This document shows positions 55,920 through 64,000 of a stretch of DNA of 64,000 bases, one piece after another (position 1 is the first letter of the stretch; each line of letters opens with the position of its first letter). Location: the NCBI GenBank assembly GCA_944326545.1, contig CALVEH010000004.1, positions 1 through 64,000 of the forward strand, written 5' to 3'. The DNA is from Candidatus Gastranaerophilales bacterium. Its GTDB lineage: Bacteria; Cyanobacteriota; Vampirovibrionia; Gastranaerophilales; Gastranaerophilaceae. The notes under the pieces were generated by a model. It was not told the origin of the DNA. It worked only from the letters and a program-made list of their open reading frames with translations, and did not search any database. Position numbers and translations under genes: made by a program.

Positions 55920-56831
55920 CTAACCTCCATTGACAAGGCTGATTGCAATTTGTGGCAATTGGTTTGCTTGTAAAAGGAGTGAAGAGGTTGTTTGTTGCAG
56001 TATTTGATATTTTGTATAATTTGCTGTTTCTTCTGCAATATCAGCATCCATAATAGAAGATTTAGATTCTGTCATATTTTCAATTGTCGTTGTCAAAGAA
56101 GCTTCAGCAGCATCAAGTCTGTTTTGAGTTGCACCGATTGCAGCTTTTTTGTCGTTTATTGATGTGATCGCAGAATCAAGTAAATTAATATACTGTGCTG
56201 CAGCACTGGCATTTGCAAATGCCGCATCTACGTTACCGCTTAAACCATTTCCCGGAGTTAAAGCAGGAGTATTTCCACCTGCGTAATCAGCACCCAATGT
56301 TGTTGAGTTTACTGCTTGGAAGAAATCTTCACTTAATTTAACACAGTTTGCTGCTTCATCAGAGTTTGCACCTACTTGCATTCTTAAACCTACATCTGCC
56401 AATTGACTCTGACCATCCAAAAGGGTTAACCCATTAAAGTTAGAGTTCAAAGAAATACGGTCAATTTCAGCTAATCTTTGTTCTATTTCATCTTTTAGTG
56501 CATTCATAGAATTTTCACTATAAATACTGTTTGAAGCTTGTACGGTCAAATCTCTTATACGCTGAAGGTTGTCTAACATTACGTCAAGGTCACCTTCAAT
56601 TACGGCTAACATGTTTGTACCTGTTGAAATATTATTTTTAGCTACTTTAGAACCTCTTATTTGAGTATCAAGGTTTGTAGCAATATACATATTTGCTGCA
56701 TCATCAGCTGCTCTGTTGATTTTAAGACCAGTAGACAATCTTTCTAAAGCTTTATTCATCGAACTTGTTGCGTTATTTAAGTTCTTCTGCGCTTTTAACG
56801 CAGACATGTTGGTGTTTACTATAATAGGCAT
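55920..56831 (-). CDS. fliC: Flagellin
   Basis: 303 residues, a short flagellin. D0/D1 N-terminal domain: IIVNTNMSALKAQKNLNNATSSMNKALERLSTGLKINRAADDAANM. The short variable region (about 165-215) is Gly/Asn/Ala-rich. C-terminal D1/D0: LDAAEASLTTTIENMTESKSSIMDADIAEETANYTKYQILQQTTSSLLLQANQLPQIAISLV. AAAGGA precedes the ATG. No other flagellar structural gene is adjacent, so it is a scattered flagellar gene. The upstream region is described separately. Confidence 0.96.
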   Translation of the reverse strand: MPIIVNTNMSALKAQKNLNNATSSMNKALERLSTGLKINRAADDAANMYIATNLDTQIRGSKVAKNNISTGTNMLAVIEGDLDVMLDNLQRIRDLTVQASNSIYSENSMNALKDEIEQRLAEIDRISLNSNFNGLTLLDGQSQLADVGLRMQVGANSDEAANCVKLSEDFFQAVNSTTLGADYAGGNTPALTPGNGLSGNVDAAFANASAAAQYINLLDSAITSINDKKAAIGATQNRLDAAEASLTTTIENMTESKSSIMDADIAEETANYTKYQILQQTTSSLLLQANQLPQIAISLVNGG

Positions 56832-57183
56832 AATACAGTTTTCCTTTCTTAATTTCCTCTCTGGCTGAGTGCATTAATTTGCATCAGCGATTACAGTTAC
56901 AGTACTTCTATTTTTTTATGTGGTGATTTATTGGCCAAAAAATCGTAGCAGGCTAAAAGCCTTACTATAGGTGATTTTTCGAAGGTCTTATTTCCTTCAC
57001 ACTTATTAATTCGGCTATTTAAAAGGTTTCTAGATTCTTAAAAAGTTAGAAATTTAACAAACTAAAGTATGAGTTTTTAATAAAAACATGTTATTTTTTT
57101 TAAACATGCTAACAATTCGTAATAAATTACACGAATACAAGTTTTGATATAAAATAGTAAAAGAACACAATTGGAGAAGGTTT
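56832..57183. promoter_or_regulatory. Divergent control region between flagellin and the receiver-like gene, 352 bp
   Basis: No gene. Contains a GGCT-AAA-AGCC hairpin (56951-56961). A GCCAATAA (minus, 56935-56928) is loosely like a sigma-28 -10, but no TAAA at the right spacing was found, so flagellar sigma control is not shown. The AAAGGA ribosome site precedes flagellin and GGAG (57172) the other gene. Confidence 0.4.
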
Positions 57184-58407
57184 TTGCAAAATAATATTGT
57201 TCTTATTACAGATAATGAAAGAGTGGCACAAAAAATTAATAAAAAAGTGCTGCTGCTTCGTAATGAAGACAAATTGCAAACAATAAAACATGCTGATTGT
57301 TTTGATGTTGTAAAAAAAATAAAACCTGTTCTTGTTCTGTACCATCTCAAATTAAACAGAGAAGATGATTTTTTAAATTTTTTGCAAAAGGTAAAACAAA
57401 ATAAAGAACTAAAAACATGTTCAGTTATTCTTATTTATGATGAACTTGATGAAAATTTGCTATGCACTGCTTTTGAAAAAGGTGTAACAGATTTTATAAA
57501 AACAACATCATCAGAAACAGAATTCACAATAAGAACTTTGTGGTGCCTCCAAAAAAGAGAAGCAGTCAAAGACAACAAAAGCAAAAAAGATTTATTATCA
57601 CAATTAAAAATATTGGATAGAAAGAACCAAGTTTTTACAGAAAACTATACATACACCGTTTTGAAAGAAGAAAGCAAAAAAGATTGGGGATGTTTTGTCG
57701 TTGTTGCTCCTGATATTAACAGCCGAAACAAAATTTCTCCAGACTCATTGATGAGTATTATAAAAAATAATGTAAGAACATGTGATATTTTAGGTTTTGC
57801 TTCTGATTTTAAAATTTATTTATGGTTTAGAAATACAAATTGCGAAGACACAAAAAAAATTCTGTATAAAATAAAAAAAGCTTTAACTGATAATTTTACA
57901 ATCAGTGCAGGATACATTGATACAAAAGAAACACCTTTTGACAAAGCAGAAGTTCTTGCGAACAATGCATTATCAAAAGCACTGTTAAAAGGTAATTCAT
58001 TTATTTGTGCAAAAGAAAATGAAAAAAAAGAAAAAGTAAAAACAACAGTAAATATAAATAACTTTAAACAACATAAAGAAAATTTTGTAAAAAAATTAGA
58101 AAATATTTTGTCACCACTTTTTTATCAAATGCAAAAAAGAAATGAAGACAAACTTTTTGAAACTAAAATTACTCAAAATGTTACTGAACAAAAAAGTTAT
58201 TTTAATTTAAAAACAGAAGATGCAGAAAGTTCTTTTATTGTCACTTATCCTGGGTTCACAACAATAAATATTGAAATTTTGCACAAAATACAAGAAAACG
58301 AAAAAAGAGAAAAATTCTATATTGATACAAATGAATTAAGCGAAGAAAAAATAGAAGAAATGCTCGAAGATTTTATAAGTGATTATCAAACACAATCAAA
58401 TATTTAA
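57184..58407 (+). CDS. Degenerate response-regulator / GGDEF-like protein
   Basis: 407 residues from TTG 57184, supported by GGAGAAGG eight bases upstream. Residues 1-120 have receiver-domain shape (NIVLITDNERVAQK, KPVLVLYHLKLNRED, VILIYDELDENLL, GVTDFIKTTSS). The phospho-acceptor strand reads VLYHLKL, with no Asp. Residues about 140-275 follow GGDEF topology (CFVVVAPDINSR, RTCDILGFASDFKIYLWF where GGDEF would be, ISAGYIDTKET), with the active site lost. A C-terminal region of about 120 residues is unrecognised. Likely a non-enzymatic regulator. It is divergent from flagellin, which hints at motility control. Confidence 0.7.
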   Translation: MQNNIVLITDNERVAQKINKKVLLLRNEDKLQTIKHADCFDVVKKIKPVLVLYHLKLNREDDFLNFLQKVKQNKELKTCSVILIYDELDENLLCTAFEKGVTDFIKTTSSETEFTIRTLWCLQKREAVKDNKSKKDLLSQLKILDRKNQVFTENYTYTVLKEESKKDWGCFVVVAPDINSRNKISPDSLMSIIKNNVRTCDILGFASDFKIYLWFRNTNCEDTKKILYKIKKALTDNFTISAGYIDTKETPFDKAEVLANNALSKALLKGNSFICAKENEKKEKVKTTVNINNFKQHKENFVKKLENILSPLFYQMQKRNEDKLFETKITQNVTEQKSYFNLKTEDAESSFIVTYPGFTTINIEILHKIQENEKREKFYIDTNELSEEKIEEMLEDFISDYQTQSNI

Positions 58408-58421
58408 AGGAAAGGTATTAT

Positions 58422-58964
58422 ATGACAATTGATATTACAGCACAAAACTCAGCTTTTTTATTTATAGATGTACAAGAAAAATTAGTTGGTATGCTAAGAA
58501 AAGATAAAGCTGCAAAAAAATCAGAAATACTAGCAAAAACTGCAAAAATTTTAAACATCAAAACAATATTAACAGAACAATATCCTCAAGGTTTGGGAGC
58601 AACAATTCCGACTGTAAAATACAACTTGCCTGATAGTGCAAAGTTTTTTGAAAAAACAAGTTTTAATGCTCTTTTAACAGACGGAGTAAAAGAAGCAATC
58701 GGTGATATAAAAAATGTTTTTATTTTTGGTATAGAAACTCACATTTGTGTTTATCAAACAGCTCTTGCTTTATTAGAAAACGGATATAATGTTTTTGTTG
58801 TAAAAGATGCTTGTGCGTCAAGAGAAACTGATGAATTTAAAGCAGGAATTAATTTGATGGAAAAAGAAGGTGCAAAAATTTTAACAACAGAAATGGTAAT
58901 TTTTGAACTTTTAAAATCATCAAAACATCCAAATTTTAAAGAAGTACAATTTTTAATAAAGTAA
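58422..58964 (+). CDS. Isochorismatase-family cysteine hydrolase
   Basis: 180 residues. Catalytic triad positions: Asp in FLFIDVQEKLVG, Lys in the FEKTSFNAL region, Cys about residue 109 in FGIETHICVYQTALALLENGYNVFVVKDACASR. Matches the YcaC-like/nicotinamidase-like branch. Substrate unknown. GGAAAGG before the ATG; 14 bases after the receiver-like gene and one base before the next, so an operon of three genes. Confidence 0.88.
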   Translation: MTIDITAQNSAFLFIDVQEKLVGMLRKDKAAKKSEILAKTAKILNIKTILTEQYPQGLGATIPTVKYNLPDSAKFFEKTSFNALLTDGVKEAIGDIKNVFIFGIETHICVYQTALALLENGYNVFVVKDACASRETDEFKAGINLMEKEGAKILTTEMVIFELLKSSKHPNFKEVQFLIK

Positions 58965-58965
58965 A

Positions 58966-59274
58966 ATGATATTAAAAGAATTTTCAGATTTTTTAAAAGA
59001 AAACGAAGACAAGCCATCTGTATCGTTGTTGTACGTGTGGCTTAAATTAAAAATAGAAACTCCTGCAAAAAATAATGTTGATAGAATTTTGCAAAAAGAA
59101 ATTTATATTGCAAAAAATAAAGCAGGAAATTTTTTGTTCATCGGTAAATCTCCATCAGGTAGAAATTTGATTCAAAGCTTGTATAATTTTGCACTGAGTT
59201 TTGAACAGCAAAAAATGGCGAGATGGGTTCACAAACAAAAAGCAAATAATTTCAAAAATATTAAGCAAAGTTAA
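58966..59274 (+). CDS. Small conserved-looking protein, unknown
   Basis: 102 residues, not recognised. MILKEFSDFLKENEDKPSVSLLYVWLKLKIETP is followed by basic segments and GNFLFIGKSPSGRNLIQSLYNFALSFEQQKMARWVHKQK. Soluble, basic, no signal. It begins one base after the hydrolase stop with no separate ribosome site except inside the upstream gene, so translation is probably coupled. Ends at a terminator. Confidence 0.65.
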   Translation: MILKEFSDFLKENEDKPSVSLLYVWLKLKIETPAKNNVDRILQKEIYIAKNKAGNFLFIGKSPSGRNLIQSLYNFALSFEQQKMARWVHKQKANNFKNIKQS

Positions 59275-59280
59275 AAATAA

Positions 59281-59320
59281 GGCATGGTAAAGGTTTTCAT
59301 GATTACCATGCCGATTTTTT
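59281..59320 (+). terminator. Terminator before the candidate origin
   Basis: GGCATGGTAA / TTACCATGCC followed by GATTTTTTG. Confidence 0.88.
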
Positions 59321-59329
59321 GTAATATCA

Positions 59330-59724
59330 TGATGTAATTTTTTGTATTTCAAACCTGTAGAAAACTTGTTCAAAACTATATTTTGAATGTTCAAACTTTT
59401 ACAAAAACTTTTTAGTTTTCTACAAATAAAAATTAAAAAATAATTTTTTAAAAAGTTTTGAAAAATTATTGAAAATTTTTCTACAAAAAATTAACAAAGT
59501 TTTGAACAGGTTTGTTGCTTTATATTGTTTAGTTTATAATAGTTTTATACAGAAATTTATTTCTTTATTACTTATTATTATTTATTATATTATTTATATT
59601 AATTAATTTATAAATAAAGAAATTAAAAACAAAAAACATTCAAAGAAATATTTTAAAAAATTTTTTCAATAAAATGATTTTGAAAATAAAAAAAATTTAA
59701 AAACAAAAAATGTCAGGAGAAAAA
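59330..59724. other. Candidate replication origin (AT-rich, repeat-bearing) upstream of dnaN
   Basis: About 395 bp with no gene. TTTTCTACA, a possible variant of the DnaA box TTATCCACA (two mismatches), occurs at 59416 and 59477 and inverted at 59356. TGTTCAAA occurs at 59368 and 59388 and inverted at 59501. CAAACCTG at 59350 is inverted at 59507. An almost pure A/T stretch at about 59540-59700 would serve as an unwinding element. In Synechococcus-type cyanobacteria the origin lies beside dnaN. No dnaA adjoins it here. Confidence 0.5.
59512..59540 (+). promoter_or_regulatory. Probable dnaN promoter
   Basis: TTGTTG (59512-59517), 17-base spacer, TATAAT (59535-59540), leaving an AT-rich leader of about 180 bases before dnaN. 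Confidence 0.55.
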
Positions 59725-60855
59725 ATGTCAAACATGGAATTTACTATAGAAAAAGAATCCTTGCTTACTAACTTAAAAATTGTTGAAAAAACAACAGTTG
59801 CCAGAGGTATCCAACCGGTACTTTCAAATATTTTAATTGTTGCATCTTCTGACAATTACATTACATTTGCTGCAACAGATTTAGATATAAATATTGTTTC
59901 AAAAACAATTGCTTCTGTTCAAACTCCTGGTAAAATTACTTTGCCTGCAAAAAAACTTTCTGAAATTGTTTCAAAATTAAGCAACAAACCTGTAGTTTTT
60001 TCTTTGAATGCAGAAACAAATGTTGTTAATATAATTTGCGGAAATTCTAAATTCGAACTTATCGGTATAAGTGCAGATGAATTTCCTCAAACAATTTGCG
60101 AAGAAGAATTAAAAGATAAAGAATGTGTTGAAATTGATTTGAATCCGTTTATTAAATCAATAAAATATACAGCTTTTTCTGCAGCAAATTATGAAAACAG
60201 AAATATTATCAGTGGTGTTTATTGCTCAATATCAAAAGAAAATATTGAAATGGCTGCTACTGACGGAAATCGTTTAACTAGAATTATTGAAAAAATTACA
60301 AACGAAAAAGATACAAATATAAGTTGTGTAATTCCTTCTAAAACTTTGCAAGAATTTTTGAGAATTGCTTCTTTTGTTAATGATGAAAAATTATGTTTGA
60401 TAATTGAAAAAACAAGAATTATTTTCAAAACTTCTTCAATGATTATGTCATCAAGAATTTTAGAAGGAGAATATCCTCCATATAAACAACTTATTCCTCA
60501 AAGTTGTGAAAAAAATGCAATTGTTGTGAGAGAAGAAATGATTTCTGCTCTTGAAAGAGTTGCCGTAATGGTTAATGAAAGAACAAATATTGTTAAATTT
60601 ATTTTTGGAGAAAATACTTTATTCTTAAAAGCAGATACTCCTGATGCAGGTTTGGGTGAAGATTCTATTTCTGCAGAATATACAGATGAAGAATTAACAA
60701 TTGCATTCAATTACAGATATGTTTTAGATTCTTTAAAAATTATGGAATCAGAAAAAGTAAAAATAGGTTTGGGTGGCAGTTTGTCAGCAACATTGTTTAG
60801 ACCTGACAGCGAAGATGATTATCTTTGTTTGATAATGCCAATTCAAATCAGATAG
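59725..60855 (+). CDS. dnaN: DNA polymerase III beta subunit (sliding clamp)
   Basis: 376 residues from ATG 59725 (AGGAG five bases upstream). Three repeated clamp domains: MEFTIEKESLLTNLKIVEKTTVARGIQPVLSNILI, the middle one with FSAANYENRNIISGVYCSI, and the C-terminal one ending YLCLIMPIQIR. Forms a ring that tethers DnaE (39549). It is followed 31 bases later by thrB on the same strand. Confidence 0.96.
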   Translation: MSNMEFTIEKESLLTNLKIVEKTTVARGIQPVLSNILIVASSDNYITFAATDLDINIVSKTIASVQTPGKITLPAKKLSEIVSKLSNKPVVFSLNAETNVVNIICGNSKFELIGISADEFPQTICEEELKDKECVEIDLNPFIKSIKYTAFSAANYENRNIISGVYCSISKENIEMAATDGNRLTRIIEKITNEKDTNISCVIPSKTLQEFLRIASFVNDEKLCLIIEKTRIIFKTSSMIMSSRILEGEYPPYKQLIPQSCEKNAIVVREEMISALERVAVMVNERTNIVKFIFGENTLFLKADTPDAGLGEDSISAEYTDEELTIAFNYRYVLDSLKIMESEKVKIGLGGSLSATLFRPDSEDDYLCLIMPIQIR

Positions 60856-60886
60856 TTTTGCTATACAGATAAATAGAAGGTTAAGT

Positions 60887-61816
60887 ATGAAAGTTAGTGT
60901 TAAAGTACCTGCTACTACAGCAAATTTAGGACCCGGTTTTGATTGTTTGGGATTGGCATTGCCTGTATATAATATTGTTACGGTTGAAGAAACCATTATG
61001 CCGGGAACAGGTATCGAAATTAACATAATTGACGAAACTCACGAACAAGATATTATTTCTATTCCAACAGATGAAAATAATATTGTTTATAAAGCTATTG
61101 AACTTTTGTACAACTCTATCGGACAAACTCCAAGTGAATTAAAAATTACGATAAAAACTCATATACCTATAGCAAGAGGTTTAGGTAGTTCTGCAGCAGT
61201 AATTATAGGTGGACTTATGGCGGCAAACGAACTTTTGGGTCGTCCTGCTGATGAAGCAGCTTTATTATCTATTGCTACAGAGATTGAAAATCATCCTGAC
61301 AATATTACTCCTGCTGTGGTTGGAGGTTTTGTAGTTTCTTCTTTAGAAGAAGATGGAAGTGTTATTTATAGCAAAATGAATTGGCCAAAAGATTGGAACA
61401 TTACTGTATGTATTCCTGATTATGAGTTGGCTACTGATATTGCTCGTTCAGTTCTCCCACCGGAAGTTCCAATGAGAGATGCAATTTTTAATTTAAAACA
61501 TACAGCAATGCTTGTTCAAGCTGTAAATACTCACGATGAAAAATTGATGAAAGCTGCTTTAAACGACAGACTTCACCAACAATATAGAGAAAAATTGATT
61601 CCGGGACTTAAAGAAATTAAAGAAGCTCTAAAACATGAAGAAAATGTTATGGGTGTTGTAATCAGTGGTGCTGGTCCTTCTGTTCTTGTTATTTCTCATG
61701 GAAATAATCTCGACAAAATTAGAGAGACTGTTTCTAAGGTTTGGTTAGATTTGAATGTAAAATCTAAAATTTTAACTTTACAAGTAGAAGAAAACGGTGC
61801 CTGTATAATAGATTAG
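60887..61816 (+). CDS. thrB: Homoserine kinase
   Basis: 309 residues. GHMP kinase: VKVPATTANLGPGFDCLGLAL at the N-terminus, ATP loop IPIARGLGSSAAVIIGGL, and the C-terminal VVISGAGPSVLVI. Phosphorylates homoserine in threonine synthesis. GAAGG before the ATG. thrC and thrA are not adjacent. Confidence 0.95.
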   Translation: MKVSVKVPATTANLGPGFDCLGLALPVYNIVTVEETIMPGTGIEINIIDETHEQDIISIPTDENNIVYKAIELLYNSIGQTPSELKITIKTHIPIARGLGSSAAVIIGGLMAANELLGRPADEAALLSIATEIENHPDNITPAVVGGFVVSSLEEDGSVIYSKMNWPKDWNITVCIPDYELATDIARSVLPPEVPMRDAIFNLKHTAMLVQAVNTHDEKLMKAALNDRLHQQYREKLIPGLKEIKEALKHEENVMGVVISGAGPSVLVISHGNNLDKIRETVSKVWLDLNVKSKILTLQVEENGACIID

Positions 61817-61900
61817 TTCTTTATTTCATCCTTATGAATCATTGAAAAAATTTATTTTTGTATAATGATGATTACAAATGTATAATAAATTATATATTAA

Positions 61901-63328
<1,428 letters not shown>

Positions 63329-63333
63329 AATCT

Positions 63334-63738
63334 ATGTCAAAAAAAATAAACTTAAAAATTATAACTCATGAAGAAGAACTATTTAACGAAGAGGTTGATG
63401 GAATTTATTCCAAAAGCGTTGAAGGTGAATTTGGTATATTACCTGATCACCAACCTTTCATGAGTGCATTGGATATTGGTGTAACCAGAGCTGAAAAAGA
63501 CGGTAAAATGGAATATTTTACAACAATGGGCGGTATTTTTCAGTTTAAAAATAACGAGGCTCTTATCTTAACTGATTTGGCAGAAAGAGGTAGTGATATT
63601 GATGTTACTCGCGCAAAATCTGCTAAAGAAAGAGCTGAGGCAAGACTTGGTTCACACGAAGCAGAAATAGATAATGCACGTGCACAAATTGCACTTGCAA
63701 AAGCTATGGCAAGACTAAAAGCTGCTTTACAAAAGTAG
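63334..63738 (+). CDS. atpC: ATP synthase F1 epsilon subunit
   Basis: 134 residues. N-terminal beta sandwich LKIITHEEELFNEEVDGIYSKSVEGEFGILPDHQPFMSAL and C-terminal two-helix hairpin AKERAEARLGSHEAEIDNARAQIALAKAMARLKAAL. Starts five bases after atpD. Inhibits and couples F1 rotation. Confidence 0.95.
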   Translation: MSKKINLKIITHEEELFNEEVDGIYSKSVEGEFGILPDHQPFMSALDIGVTRAEKDGKMEYFTTMGGIFQFKNNEALILTDLAERGSDIDVTRAKSAKERAEARLGSHEAEIDNARAQIALAKAMARLKAALQK

Positions 63739-63760
63739 TTTTTGGTTAAAATAAAACTTT

Positions 63761-63796
63761 AAAAGGCAGAGTTTTTGGCTCTGCCTTTTATTTTTA
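63761..63796 (+). terminator. Terminator of atpD-atpC
   Basis: AAAAGGCAGAG / CTCTGCCTTTT with loop TTTTTGG and ATTTTTATTT after it. Confidence 0.9.
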
Positions 63797-63841
63797 TTTA
63801 GAATATAATATTAAAAGGGATTTAAAAAAAGGTAGTTAATT

Positions 63842-64000
63842 TTGGAACTTTCATCAGATCAAAACATAAAAAATATTGTTGAATCAACAAATCTTAAACA
63901 TATTGCAATTATTATGGATGGAAACAGACGTTGGGCAAAAGAAAAATTTTTGCCGTCTGCTATGGGTCATCAAAAAGGCGTTGATTCTTTGAGAAGTACA
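63842..64000 (+). CDS. uppS: Undecaprenyl diphosphate synthase, 5' part
   Basis: Partial: first 53 codons from TTG 63842, AAGG upstream. [21 protein letters not shown] is the conserved substrate-binding N-terminal motif (catalytic Asp in MDGN), followed by [11 protein letters not shown]. Makes the C55 lipid carrier for cell-wall synthesis. The gene runs out of the window. Confidence 0.9.
   Translation, partial: MELSSDQNIKNIVESTNLKHIAIIMDGNRRWAKEKFLPSAMGHQKGVDSLRST

Noticed and set aside
56928-56935. Sigma-28 promoter for flagellin
   Set aside because: GCCAATAA is close to the -10 consensus, but no TAAA was found at 15-16 bases.

Overview
The window is AT-rich chromosomal DNA carrying mostly housekeeping genes. 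Several features point to a non-photosynthetic relative of cyanobacteria, most likely a gut Vampirovibrionia/Melainabacteria lineage such as Gastranaerophilales. The ATP synthase beta and epsilon genes stand alone as a pair, which is the cyanobacterial arrangement. A Ski2-type DEVH helicase is present. dnaN lies beside an origin-like AT-rich region and away from dnaA. There is a flagellin but no photosynthesis gene. The taxonomic call is inference from gene content, not from a marker search.

Layout. Positions 1-2214 (minus) hold the 5' part of a large Pmp-like surface protein whose signal-peptide region is interrupted by a G9 tract, the hallmark of a phase-variable gene. Positions 2330-7261 (minus) hold comM, ruvA, bioB, a Lys/Ala-rich helical protein and a DAHP synthase. 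Positions 7442-18357 carry a PLP decarboxylase, a roughly 850-bp repeat element with terminal inverted repeats, a DUF2085 protein, a HEAT-repeat protein, a PilZ protein, leuA, a phosphohexomutase, pheA and a tandem pair of GNAT-like paralogues. Positions 18391-25448 carry ahcY, gpsA, rplL-rplJ with an L10 leader, an MFS transporter and a PurH that has only its transformylase half. Positions 25546-26580 hold a tRNA-Arg(ACG) between two different tandem arrays, each containing a piece of the tRNA gene end.

Positions 26611-33665 are mainly lineage-specific proteins plus a metal-type permease/ArsR pair with a clear operator. Positions 33662-48039 hold the helicase, secA, dnaE, smpB, a second phosphohexomutase, a solitary sugar-ABC permease, gmk and a radical SAM protein. 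Positions 48219-52002 hold rpmI-rplT with a structured leader, a secreted protein, birA, an ACT protein and a UPF0210 protein. Positions 52654-56831 (minus) hold an amidase, lysS and flagellin. From 57184 to the end everything is on the plus strand: a degenerate receiver/GGDEF protein, an isochorismatase-like hydrolase, the candidate oriC, dnaN, thrB, atpD-atpC and the start of uppS.

The most unusual observations are: the G9 contingency tract; the tRNA-Arg flanked by 91-bp and 140-bp repeats; a short N-terminal SFG motif shared by six otherwise unrelated proteins without signal peptides, including a radical SAM enzyme; a leader sequence shared by rplJ and the UPF0210 gene; and a candidate origin next to dnaN.
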